DNA from: Candidatus Cloacimonadota bacterium
Lineage (GTDB): Bacteria; Cloacimonadota; Cloacimonadia; JGIOTU-2
DNA length: 14,412 nucleotides
NCBI GenBank assembly: GCA_021158425.1
Contig: JAGGUR010000083.1
Span: 1 to 14,412, forward strand
Direction: 5' to 3'
The notes under the pieces are model-generated. The model was not told the origin of the DNA. It saw only the letters and a program-made list of their open reading frames with translations, and did no database searches. Of the stretch, positions 1 through 6,722 are shown piece after piece. Each line of letters begins with the position of its first letter. Position 1 is the first letter of the stretch. The position numbers were made by a program, and so were the translations under genes.

Positions 1-1026
1 AGGACAGATGTTCTTAAAAAATCAAGAATCAGAAATAAAACTCTATTGGACATAGGAGCCGGTCCTTTAGCAGCTATCGCAGCAAGAGATTTTAATTGCA
101 AAGTTACAACCATTGATATTTCAAAAGAAGAATTGAATATTGCAAAAGAAGATGCTCTTAAACAAGGCATTTATAATATTAAATTTGAGCAAGAAGATGC
201 AACTAATCTTTCTTATGAAGATAATACCTTTGATGCTGTTATAAGCTATTGTGCTTTACACCATATTAATCTCAACAGACGAAGAAAATTCATTCATGAA
301 TTATATAGAGTCGCAAAAGAGAAAGTTGTCATTGTTGATTTTACAAAAAAAGGTTTCAATCAAGTCCATTCAAATGATAGTTATACACCTGTAGATTTTG
401 CTTGGTTGGAAAAGGAACTCAATACTTTAGGAAAAATAAAAAAATATCAAATTGAAGATAGGAATATTTATATTGACTTTAAATCGGATAAAACACTAAA
501 ACAATTTGAACTTTCTGAACTTGAAGATGAAGTCTATAATTGTAGAAAATGTCCCGGATTTAATATAGAAAAACCGCATACTGCAGTTATGGGTCAAGGA
601 AACCCTGATGCACGGCTAATGTTTGTTGCACAAAATCCCTGCGAGTTATGTGCTATTTACAGAAAAATATTTTATAAAGGCTCCGGTGAAGTTCTTGATA
701 AAGGCTTAAGCAAAATAGGTGAAAACAGAGAAACTGTTTATATTACAAATGTTTGCAAATGCCATACACCCAAAAATAGAAAAAATAACAAACAAGAAAT
801 TGACAACTGTCGTCCATTTCTTGAAAAAGAGATAGCAATCATAAAACCTGAAATTATCGTTCCGCTTGGCAAGCAGGCTTTCAACTGGTTTGATTGTTCT
901 GATTGGTATAAAATGGAAGAGCGAGATAATTATAGAATTTATCCTGTGTCCCATCCAGCCTTTATTATCCGGAATTTAGATTTATTAGATGAATATTTAG
1001 AAAAGTGGGATGTGTTAAAAGACTAA
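1..1026 (+). CDS. SAM methyltransferase fused to Fe-S uracil-DNA glycosylase-like domain (5' partial)
   Basis: The frame is open from base 1, so the gene begins before the window; 341 residues are visible. The N-terminal half is a class I SAM-dependent methyltransferase: motif I LLDIGAG (residues 15-21 of the visible part), an acidic TIDIS after the second strand, and the NTFDAVISYCALHH region typical of UbiE-like enzymes. The C-terminal half (about 175-341) resembles the UDG superfamily, family 4 type: CRKC (C181, C184), a KCHTPKNR segment (C254) and DNCRPFL (C270) match the four Fe-S cysteines, and SHPAF (H318) matches the family's C-terminal HP motif. The active-site loop reads AQNPC (210-214) instead of the family 4 GEAPG, with Asn where MUG/SMUG1 enzymes (GxNPG) have Asn. 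DNA repair or processing is the likely role of the second half; the methyl acceptor is unknown. The next gene starts 93 bases downstream. Confidence 0.85.
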   Translation, partial: RTDVLKKSRIRNKTLLDIGAGPLAAIAARDFNCKVTTIDISKEELNIAKEDALKQGIYNIKFEQEDATNLSYEDNTFDAVISYCALHHINLNRRRKFIHELYRVAKEKVVIVDFTKKGFNQVHSNDSYTPVDFAWLEKELNTLGKIKKYQIEDRNIYIDFKSDKTLKQFELSELEDEVYNCRKCPGFNIEKPHTAVMGQGNPDARLMFVAQNPCELCAIYRKIFYKGSGEVLDKGLSKIGENRETVYITNVCKCHTPKNRKNNKQEIDNCRPFLEKEIAIIKPEIIVPLGKQAFNWFDCSDWYKMEERDNYRIYPVSHPAFIIRNLDLLDEYLEKWDVLKD

Positions 1027-1060
1027 AGATTAAAGGTGAAAGATTAAAGATTTAAAGATT

Positions 1061-1093
1061 GTCCCGACCTGTCGGGATCCCGATTCATCGGGA
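1061..1093. repeat. Two adjacent palindromes of the TCCCGA..TCGGGA type
   Basis: Two perfect 7-bp hairpins stand back to back: TCCCGAC-CT-GTCGGGA (1062-1077) and TCCCGAT-TC-ATCGGGA (1078-1093). They lie in a spacer that is otherwise AT-rich and begins with a short degenerate repeat of AAAGATTAAAG (about 1024-1059). The same arm sequence recurs at 1540-1553 and 9709-9724, so this is a dispersed palindromic repeat rather than a simple terminator; no T-run follows on the plus strand. It may still end or attenuate the upstream transcript. Confidence 0.8.
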
Positions 1094-1119
1094 AAAAATT
1101 GAAAAATTAAAGGCAAAAA

Positions 1120-2022
1120 ATGAAAATAATACCATTAGCATTTGATAGCTTCGGAACTCGTTCTATGAGTACATTCGTTGAAACCAAAGATGTAAAAATT
1201 CTGATAGATCCGGGCGTGGCTTTGGGACCAAGAAGATACAACCTTACCCCACATCAAATTGAACTGGAAAGGTTGGAGGAACATTGGACAAAAATAGTAA
1301 AGTATGCAACACTCTCTGATGTCCTTATAATTACCCATTATCACTATGACCATTATAATCCAAACGACCATCTTGAAATCTATAAGAACAAAACGGCTTT
1401 AATTAAACATCCAACAGAAAAAATCAATCGCAGTCAGAAACAAAGGGCAGCTTACTTTTTACAGCAAATAAAGGGGTTGCCACAAAAATTGGAATATTCA
1501 GATGGTAGAGAATTCCAATTCGCCAGCTCCGAGACGGAGTCCCGACAAATCGGTGGCTGGCGGACAAAGATTAAATTTTCACAACCGGTTTTTCACGGCA
1601 CTAATTCAAAGCTGGGGTATGTAACAGAGGTTCTAATTGATGATGGTTATAAATTTATTCACACATCTGATATTGAAGGTCCATCTCTTGATGACCAGAC
1701 AGATTTCATTCTTCAGAATGAGCCGAATTTAGTTATATTGGATGGTCCACTCTCTTATATGCTGGGTTTCAGATATAGTCACGAAAGCCTGAATGCCTCA
1801 ATCAAAAATATGATAAAAATCATTGAAAACTGTCCTTTGGATTCATTGATTATAGACCATCATTTTCTTAGAGATTTGAAATGGAAAGAAAGGATAGCGG
1901 AAGTTTTTGAAGCGGCAAAGCAAAAAAATGTCAAGATTCAAACAGCAGCAGAATTTGCAGGAATTCCAACTGATATGCTTGAAGCAAGAAGGAGAGAGCT
2001 TTGGCAGACACATCAAAAGTAA
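1120..2022 (+). CDS. UPF0282-like metallo-beta-lactamase fold hydrolase
   Basis: A 300-aa protein of the metallo-beta-lactamase fold. The metal-binding signature HYHYDH is at residues 73-78, followed by FHG (H159), a TSDIEGP segment (D184) and IIDHHF (H247, H248), which together supply the usual two-metal site. The start MKIIPLAFDSFGTRSMST with LIDPG and the overall length resemble the UPF0282 family, which is mostly archaeal and whose substrate is unknown. An AAAGG precedes the ATG by about 6 bases. Residues 134-148 are encoded by a palindromic element (see 1521-1562), lying between the HxHxDH motif and FHG, where a surface loop is plausible. The stop codon overlaps the ATG of the following zinc-ribbon ORF, so the two are probably co-translated. 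Fold assignment is firm; family assignment is from memory of the motif pattern. Confidence 0.85.
   Translation: MKIIPLAFDSFGTRSMSTFVETKDVKILIDPGVALGPRRYNLTPHQIELERLEEHWTKIVKYATLSDVLIITHYHYDHYNPNDHLEIYKNKTALIKHPTEKINRSQKQRAAYFLQQIKGLPQKLEYSDGREFQFASSETESRQIGGWRTKIKFSQPVFHGTNSKLGYVTEVLIDDGYKFIHTSDIEGPSLDDQTDFILQNEPNLVILDGPLSYMLGFRYSHESLNASIKNMIKIIENCPLDSLIIDHHFLRDLKWKERIAEVFEAAKQKNVKIQTAAEFAGIPTDMLEARRRELWQTHQK
1521..1562. repeat. Composite palindromic element inside a coding sequence
   Basis: A 42-nt element (14 codons long, frame kept) with a 7-bp outer stem CGCCAGC (1521-1527) / GCTGGCG (1556-1562) enclosing two small hairpins: CTCCG-AGA-CGGAG (1527-1539) and CCGA-CAAA-TCGG (1542-1553). The stretch 1540-1553 matches the hairpin at 9709-9722 in 13 of 14 bases and that at 1062-1075 in 11 to 12. 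It is translated within the metallo-beta-lactamase gene as the polar segment ASSETESRQIGGWR. Confidence 0.8.
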
Positions 2023-2222
2023 TGACTATAAGATGTCCGAAGTGTCATCAGAAAATCTTCAAGTATCTAAAAATTGGCAAGGGACGACTATGGCATTGCT
2101 GGAAAAACCGAATTTTACAAGATTATAGTATCCGAGATGGAGATAAGGTCAAATGTCAATGCGGAAATGTAATAGGCATTGACCAGGGTAAATGGATTAA
2201 GATGAAGAAAATACATAATTAA
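2022..2222 (+). CDS. Small zinc-ribbon protein
   Basis: A 66-aa protein with two CxxC-type knuckles: RCPKC near the N-terminus and CQCG at about residue 44, typical of a zinc ribbon; an isolated Cys (WHCW) lies between. The fold is likely, the function is not known to me. The ATG at 2022 overlaps the stop of the upstream gene (TAATG), which fits translational coupling. An alternative start is TTG at 2001, seven codons earlier, which has a strong AAGGAG at 1989-1994 with a 6-base gap; the ribosome binding site favours TTG, while the usual way such zinc ribbons begin (a few residues before CPxC) favours ATG. Co-occurrence with the metallo-beta-lactamase gene suggests a shared process, but nothing in the sequence identifies it. 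Confidence 0.65.
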   Translation: MTIRCPKCHQKIFKYLKIGKGRLWHCWKNRILQDYSIRDGDKVKCQCGNVIGIDQGKWIKMKKIHN

Positions 2223-2443
2223 TGTAGTTAAAATAAAAAGCAAAATTTCTTTGTGTCCTTTGTGCGCATTGTGTTGAATAGAATTTAAGATAAAAATTAC
2301 ATTATATCTATAAAAATGGATTGAAGGCTGGAAACTGGAAACTTGATACTTGAAACTTGGCTAGATAGTTGGAAGAGGGGGGAAGAGGTGTTAAATATAA
2401 GATATTCTCTGTGCCTCAGTGGCTAAATTTATAGAAGGTAGAA
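2223..2443. repeat. Gene-free spacer with low-complexity repeat fragments
   Basis: Three short sequences that look like fragments of dispersed intergenic repeats: CTTTGTGTCCTTTGTG (about 2249-2264); a decaying run of GGAAACT/TGAAACTT units (2327-2360); and CTCTGTGCCTCAGTGGC (about 2407-2423). I see no convincing ORF, hairpin terminator or promoter. The last fragment ends some 20 bases before the start of the yggS-like gene. Confidence 0.5.
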
Positions 2444-3109
2444 ATGAACAAAATAAGAAGAAATTTAGAAAATATATTATCTGAAATTCCAGAAGGTGTA
2501 GACTTGGTGGTAGCTGCCAAAACAAGAACTGCCGAGGAAATTCTTCAGACAATTAATGCGGGCGTAAAAAAAATAGGTGAAAATTATGTTCAAGAATCAT
2601 TAAAGGTAATTGAAAAAATTGGTGATAAAGCCCAATGGCATTTCATCGGCCACTTACAAACAAATAAAGTCAAATATGTGGTTCCGGTTTATGACATGAT
2701 TGAAACTGTGGATTCTATCAAACTTGCAAAAGAGATAGATAAACAGGCAAAGAAAAATAATAAAATTATGCCAGTTCTTATAGAAATAAATAGCGGCAGA
2801 GAACCACAAAAATTTGGGGTTATGCCTGAAAATACAGAAAAGTTGATAGAAGAAATTTCCAGTTTACCTAACATTAAAATTATGGGTTTGATGACTATGG
2901 GACCAAGATTTGGTGAGCCAGAAAAAGCAAGACCTTATTTTAAGGAAACAAAAAAAATATTTGATAAAATTAAGACTGCCAATATCCCAAATGTAGAGAT
3001 GAAATATCTTTCTATGGGAATGAGTAATAGTTATAAAATAGCAATTGAGGAAGGGGCAAATATGGTGCGGATCGGAACCAAGATATTCGGGAAAAGAAAG
3101 TATATTTAA
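2444..3109 (+). CDS. YggS/ProSC family PLP-binding protein
   Basis: A 221-aa protein, the usual length for YggS/PROSC-type single-domain alanine-racemase-like TIM barrels that bind pyridoxal 5'-phosphate and take part in PLP homeostasis. Visible family motifs are VVAAKTR (K26, the PLP-binding lysine), IGENYVQE, WHFIGHLQTNK, LIEINSGREPQKFG, GLMTMGP and the C-terminal LSMGMSNSYKIAIEEGANMVRIG...IFGKR. The ATG follows an AGAAGGTAG ribosome-binding-like stretch. It stands alone on the plus strand after a repeat-rich spacer and converges on the DUF512 gene with only 25 bases between stop codons and no clear terminator. Identification is firm. Confidence 0.95.
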   Translation: MNKIRRNLENILSEIPEGVDLVVAAKTRTAEEILQTINAGVKKIGENYVQESLKVIEKIGDKAQWHFIGHLQTNKVKYVVPVYDMIETVDSIKLAKEIDKQAKKNNKIMPVLIEINSGREPQKFGVMPENTEKLIEEISSLPNIKIMGLMTMGPRFGEPEKARPYFKETKKIFDKIKTANIPNVEMKYLSMGMSNSYKIAIEEGANMVRIGTKIFGKRKYI

Positions 3110-3134
3110 ATGAAGAAGTTAAATTTATAATCTT

Positions 3135-4391
3135 TTAAGCAAACACTCTTATAATTTTAAATCTCTTGCCAGTTTCCTTTCCTAAATCATCAATCGTCTT
3201 ACAATCTAATGTCAATCCATCAGCATTAAACATATTTTCTGGAAGAAGTATCAAATCGCCGCAAATACTCTTTTTTATCGCTTTTATAACATCACAGGCG
3301 GCAAGCAATCCTGTTACTGTAACTGCCTTGCCAAGATATTTATTCCTTACTTTTATTACATTGGTTTTAATATCAGTATACTTTTGAAATTTAACTGCTA
3401 AATTTTTTATAATAGGATAGATAAGTTCAGCAGTTACAACGCTAATTGATTTTATATTTCTATTAATTTTCAGATCATTCCTTGCCTTTTCCCAATCAAC
3501 CAAAAACCTTCTTGTCATCCCTACGCCATTCTCTATTTGAGGAAAATCATCGTAATATTCTTCTTGCGGAATTTTTTCATTTGCAATAAGGAAAAACTCA
3601 TCTGATAAAGTTACCAAACCAGTTCCAAGTTTCTGTTTAAGTTTCTCTCGCCATTTTATTGAATCAGAAATTACTTTCTTTGCTAAATTCTCATCAACAG
3701 GCTTTATAGAAGTTAATCTTTTTCTAAATTTTGTTAATCCAACTGGCACAATAGCAATTGACTGAACATAGGGATAGAATCCTGCTAAATCAAAAACAGT
3801 TCTTTCTAACTCAGTTCCATCATTCCATCCAGGGACAAGAACAATTTGAGTATGGATTTGAATTCCATTATCTGCAAGGAATCGCAACCTTTCTTTTATA
3901 TTCACTATTACTCTATATCTCATCATTGTTCTTCGTAATTTATCATTTGTAGTATGAACAGAAATATAAAGTGGCGATAAACGCTGATTAACAATTCTTA
4001 AATAATCTGACTTAGATAGATTTGTTAAAGTAGTAAAATTTCCAAATAAGAACGAAAGTCTGAAGTCATCATCTTTAATCTTAAGCGATGGACGAGCCTG
4101 CGGATGCATCTGGTCTACAAAGCAGAAAATACAGTTACAAATACATCGCCGATATTTCATTGGATAGAATTCTAAACCCAAATCATCTGAATAACCCTTT
4201 TTTATTAAATATGTCTTTGGTTTATTATTTTGCTCAATTTTAATTCTCAGGACTTCGTCAGCTTGATAAAATTGGTAGTCAATGACATCGTTTATGGAAT
4301 GATTGTTTATTGAAATAAGAACATCGTTGGCTTGGAGAGCGATCTTATCTGCAATGGTTTTTGACATAACGGATTTAATTTTTATAGGCAT
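3135..4391 (-). CDS. PDZ - radical SAM - DUF512 protein
   Basis: With the start at 4391 this is 418 aa. The N-terminal about 65 residues look like a PDZ-like domain (IKSVMSKTIADKIALQANDVLISINN); then RRCICNCIFCFVDQ gives the radical SAM CX3CX2C cluster (C83, C87, C90, plus an extra C85); the C-terminal half is DUF512, ending with LPENMFNADG.TLD. This architecture is a conserved but uncharacterised family, proposed elsewhere to bind [4Fe-4S] and SAM. The frame stays open to an ATG at 4451, giving 20 more residues (start VCCWWTFEMVD), but that part overlaps a palindromic repeat and is not PDZ-like; ATG at 4424 is another option. None has a good ribosome binding site, so the start is uncertain. 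A terminator at 4510-4539 isolates it from the upstream aminotransferase gene. Confidence 0.9.
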   Translation of the reverse strand: MPIKIKSVMSKTIADKIALQANDVLISINNHSINDVIDYQFYQADEVLRIKIEQNNKPKTYLIKKGYSDDLGLEFYPMKYRRCICNCIFCFVDQMHPQARPSLKIKDDDFRLSFLFGNFTTLTNLSKSDYLRIVNQRLSPLYISVHTTNDKLRRTMMRYRVIVNIKERLRFLADNGIQIHTQIVLVPGWNDGTELERTVFDLAGFYPYVQSIAIVPVGLTKFRKRLTSIKPVDENLAKKVISDSIKWREKLKQKLGTGLVTLSDEFFLIANEKIPQEEYYDDFPQIENGVGMTRRFLVDWEKARNDLKINRNIKSISVVTAELIYPIIKNLAVKFQKYTDIKTNVIKVRNKYLGKAVTVTGLLAACDVIKAIKKSICGDLILLPENMFNADGLTLDCKTIDDLGKETGKRFKIIRVFA

Positions 4392-4446
4392 AATTTTAGC
4401 TGGCTCAAGCCTTGTATCAACCATTTCGAAGGTCCACCAACAACAA

Positions 4447-4496
4447 ACCATTGCGGAGGTCTTTGACCATCCGCAAGGTTTGCGAAACCTAATGGT
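4447..4496. repeat. Composite palindrome upstream of the DUF512 gene
   Basis: An outer 6-bp stem ACCATT (4447-4452) / AATGGT (4491-4496) encloses two hairpins: TGCGGA..TCCGCA (4452-4457 / 4470-4475) continued inward by GGTC/GACC (4458-4461 / 4465-4468, one bulged base), and AGGTTT-GCG-AAACCT (4476-4490). The layout, an outer stem around two hairpins, is that of 1521-1562 and 9564-9640, though the sequence differs. The sequence from here to about 4390 is more GC-rich than its surroundings and may all belong to one repeat. Confidence 0.65.
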
Positions 4497-4509
4497 CGGT
4501 TAAGTGCAC

Positions 4510-4539
4510 AAAAGGCGGGAAAACGAATCCCCGCCTTTT
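4510..4539 (-). terminator. Rho-independent terminator of the aminotransferase gene
   Basis: A perfect 10-bp stem AAAAGGCGGG (4510-4519) / CCCGCCTTTT (4530-4539) with a 10-base loop. On the minus strand the right arm ends in a run of five T. It lies 33 bases beyond the stop of the aminotransferase gene, so it most likely ends that transcript. No plus-strand gene needs it. Confidence 0.8.
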
Positions 4540-4572
4540 GGTTTTACAATTATTTTTGCCCTAACTTCAAAT

Positions 4573-5712
4573 TTACTTATAGTCCTCAGCGAGAATCTTC
4601 TGTGCGGCAGAAAGTCCAGCACCCCATTCAAACTCCCAGCCTAAATCACTTAATACCATTTCTAAAGCAGAGATTACAGCTATAATGTCAAATCTCTCAA
4701 TATATCCCATATGAGCTATTCGGAAGATTTTGCCTTTGACTCCTGCCTGACCGCCAGCAATCGTAAATCCATATTCAACTCGCATTTTCTTTACCAATGC
4801 CAACCCGTCAATGCCTTCAGGCACTTTGACTGCAGTTACTACATCACAAGGTGTATCCGCAAACATCTTCAGTCCCAGTGCATCTACAGCAGCACGGCAG
4901 GCACTTGCCAACACCTTATACCGCTTAAATCTTATATCCAAACCTTCCGATTTAATTATCTCTATGGCTTTTAGCAACCCCTTGATAAGAATAACTGAGC
5001 CAGTAAATGGGTCTGTATTTGTAGCTAATTTTTTGCGATACAGTTTCCAATCAAAATAGTATCTTGGTTGCGTGCTGGTTTGAATCTTATTCCAGGCTTT
5101 TTCACTGACTGCAGCATAAGCGTGGCCTGGGGGTAGCATCAACCCTTTCTGTGAGCCTGCTACGCAAATATCAACCTTCCAGTCATCCATATAGAATTCC
5201 TGTCCACCTAAACCTGAAATAGCATCAATAATAAGCAAAGCATCAGTTTTACTAACTATTTCTCCAAGCTTTTTAACAGGCATAACCACACCCGTTGAGG
5301 TTTCTGTCAATTGAGTATAAACAGCTTTTACATCTGGATTTTTGTTGAGTAATTTTTCTATGGTTTCTGGCTGACCAACTGTACCCCAAGGCAAATCAAC
5401 ATAAATAGGCACTATGCCATACTTTTCGGCGATTTCACCCCAACGCTCAGCAAATTTTCCATTTCTGATAATGACTGCTTTCTCACCTTTATTCAGCACA
5501 TTAGAGACAGCACCCTCCATAGCACCTGTTCCTGTAGATGCGAAAATTAGCACATCGTTTTTAGTTTGAAATACATATTTCAATCCCTCAATTGCCTGAC
5601 CGACCATCGCCTTAAAGGCTGGAGTGCGATGGTGAACCATTGGCTCAGAAATTGCCCGCAATACTTCTGACGGCACCGGTGTAGGTCCTGGTGCAAGTAA
5701 ATATTTTTTCAT
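4573..5712 (-). CDS. Class V aminotransferase (alanine-glyoxylate / serine-pyruvate type)
   Basis: A 379-aa PLP enzyme of the class V family. It begins MKKYLLAPGPTPVP, the signature start of the alanine-glyoxylate/serine-pyruvate group, and shows STGTGAMEG (cofactor phosphate region), TETSTG, LIIDAISG (D163, pyridine nitrogen contact) and AGSQKG with the Schiff-base lysine K189. The start at 5712 is chosen because GGAAAGGAG stands a few bases upstream; the frame stays open to 5775, but that extension is not family-like. The exact substrate pair is not readable; in anaerobes this family often serves serine or glycine metabolism. It is the last gene on the minus strand before the terminator at 4510-4539, and 97 bases separate it from the toxin gene upstream, so it may also have its own promoter. 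Confidence 0.9.
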   Translation of the reverse strand: MKKYLLAPGPTPVPSEVLRAISEPMVHHRTPAFKAMVGQAIEGLKYVFQTKNDVLIFASTGTGAMEGAVSNVLNKGEKAVIIRNGKFAERWGEIAEKYGIVPIYVDLPWGTVGQPETIEKLLNKNPDVKAVYTQLTETSTGVVMPVKKLGEIVSKTDALLIIDAISGLGGQEFYMDDWKVDICVAGSQKGLMLPPGHAYAAVSEKAWNKIQTSTQPRYYFDWKLYRKKLATNTDPFTGSVILIKGLLKAIEIIKSEGLDIRFKRYKVLASACRAAVDALGLKMFADTPCDVVTAVKVPEGIDGLALVKKMRVEYGFTIAGGQAGVKGKIFRIAHMGYIERFDIIAVISALEMVLSDLGWEFEWGAGLSAAQKILAEDYK

Positions 5713-5809
5713 TGTATCTCCTTTCCTATAATTTTTTATATGTTTGTGAAGTTGCAACCTATCGGAACTTAACAAAACATAGTGGATACGCTGTTATCTG
5801 CCGTTGGGT

Positions 5810-6307
5810 TCATTTTGAATTAGGGAACATCCGCTTATAGAGTCTGTCACTTATCCTAAATCCCATTTCTATTAACTGGTCAACCAGTCTCCTTTTATCA
5901 AGGTGAAACCCTTTCTCAATAGCTAAATCTATAGTCCCTATAATTCCTATCACATTTACATCCATCAGTTCCGCCACATCTCTTGCCGTTTTTTCATCTA
6001 TCAAAGCATAGTCAAACTTCAACTCTTTGTAAAGAACAATAACTTCAGATTCTCCCTTTCCTAATGTTGATGATAAGGACTGAACAGCTATTTTATCTAT
6101 AACAGCTTTCTTTTCAATCCATCCATCTTGAATTGCTTTTTTTGTTTCTTTAGAGCCGACCTCATTTTTCCCTTTCACTGCAACTTCTTCATAAACAGCC
6201 TCTGGGATATATACTTCTGAGAATAACTTTTTCAGCAGTTCAAATTGTTTGACTTCTGCCAAATCAATAAGGCAGCTACTATCCACTACGACACGAAAGG
6301 CTTTCAT
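5810..6307 (-). CDS. PIN-domain toxin, DUF3368 type (VapC-like)
   Basis: A 165-aa PIN-domain protein. Acidic residues in the expected places are D9 (VVVDSSCLIDL), E40/E41 (AVYEEV), E86 (LGKGESE) and D104 (ALIDEKTAR), forming the Mg-dependent ribonuclease site. The GKGESEVI and IDEKTAR...GIIGTIDLA motifs are those of the DUF3368 branch. The start ATG overlaps the TGA of the UPF0175 gene by 4 bases (ATGA), so toxin translation depends on that of the antitoxin. The RNA target cannot be predicted. All catalytic residues are present, so nothing suggests decay. Confidence 0.9.
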   Translation of the reverse strand: MKAFRVVVDSSCLIDLAEVKQFELLKKLFSEVYIPEAVYEEVAVKGKNEVGSKETKKAIQDGWIEKKAVIDKIAVQSLSSTLGKGESEVIVLYKELKFDYALIDEKTARDVAELMDVNVIGIIGTIDLAIEKGFHLDKRRLVDQLIEMGFRISDRLYKRMFPNSK

Positions 6308-6600
6308 CTTTTACCCATTTTACGATATTCAGCTATCACTTGCTTATCCTTTTCAAACTCCTTCTCAGTATATTCATAGGCAGATATGTCGTATTCTTTC
6401 AAAAGCTCTATAAATCTTACTCGGCTCATCTCTGCCAATTCAGCCGCTTTCCCAAGAGAAATAGATTTATCTTTAAATAGAACAATAGCAAGCGCTATTT
6501 TTAACTTCTTTTTTATGTCTTCCGTTTTCTTTAGTCTGCGCATAGCAAATATTATATCTTGAGGAAGTTCCAACTCTATGTGTTCAAATTGAGTTGCCAT
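6304..6600 (-). CDS. UPF0175 family antitoxin
   Basis: A 98-aa protein with the UPF0175 pattern: an N-terminal beta-like stretch (HIELELPQDIIFAM), then KIALAIVLFKDKSISLGKAAELAEMSRVRFIELLKE, a helix-turn-helix-like segment with the SLGKAAELA motif, and a charged C-terminus. Members of the family are regularly paired with DUF3368 PIN toxins, which is what follows here with an ATGA overlap. The protein probably neutralises the toxin and may repress its own operon. A purine-rich GGGGGTAGGA just upstream of the ATG can serve as ribosome binding site. Located downstream of the peptidase gene on the same strand, so it may be read from that promoter as well. Confidence 0.9.
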   Translation of the reverse strand: MATQFEHIELELPQDIIFAMRRLKKTEDIKKKLKIALAIVLFKDKSISLGKAAELAEMSRVRFIELLKEYDISAYEYTEKEFEKDKQVIAEYRKMGKR

Positions 6601-6701
6601 AGTCCTACCCCCTTTTTCTTTTTTATCATTTCAATAATACTCTCTTTTATAAATTCCTTTACTTTTTCATCACTCACTATTATTTTGATTGTATTCTCCA
6701 T
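6576..6701 (-). CDS. Possible 41-aa ORF upstream of the antitoxin
   Basis: A short ORF starts with ATG at 6701, 21 bases after the peptidase stop, and ends at a TAG inside the antitoxin gene, overlapping it by 25 bases in another frame. The product begins MENTIKIIVSDEKVKEFIKE, is rich in Lys/Ile/Glu and could form a helix; it has no motif I recognise. There is no good ribosome binding site before its ATG. It could be a genuine small protein, a leader that couples antitoxin translation to the peptidase gene, or chance in AT-rich DNA. Confidence 0.3.
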   Translation of the reverse strand: MENTIKIIVSDEKVKEFIKESIIEMIKKKKGVGLWQLNLNT

Positions 6702-6722
6702 TTTATATGTTACATTTAGAAT

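Noticed and set aside
46..48. TTG as the start of the methyltransferase-glycosylase gene
   Set aside because: It falls inside motif I (LLDIGAG) and the frame is open to base 1, so the gene is cut by the window edge.
1521..1562. Reading the in-gene palindrome as a sign of a pseudogene
   Set aside because: The element keeps the reading frame, brings no stop, and all metal ligands before and after it are intact.
3107..3140. Shared terminator between the convergent yggS-like and DUF512 genes
   Set aside because: The 25-base gap is AT-rich with no stem worth the name.
5713..5775. N-terminal extension of the class V aminotransferase to 5775
   Set aside because: The GGAAAGGAG site and the family-typical MKKYLLAPGPTP start place the start at 5712.
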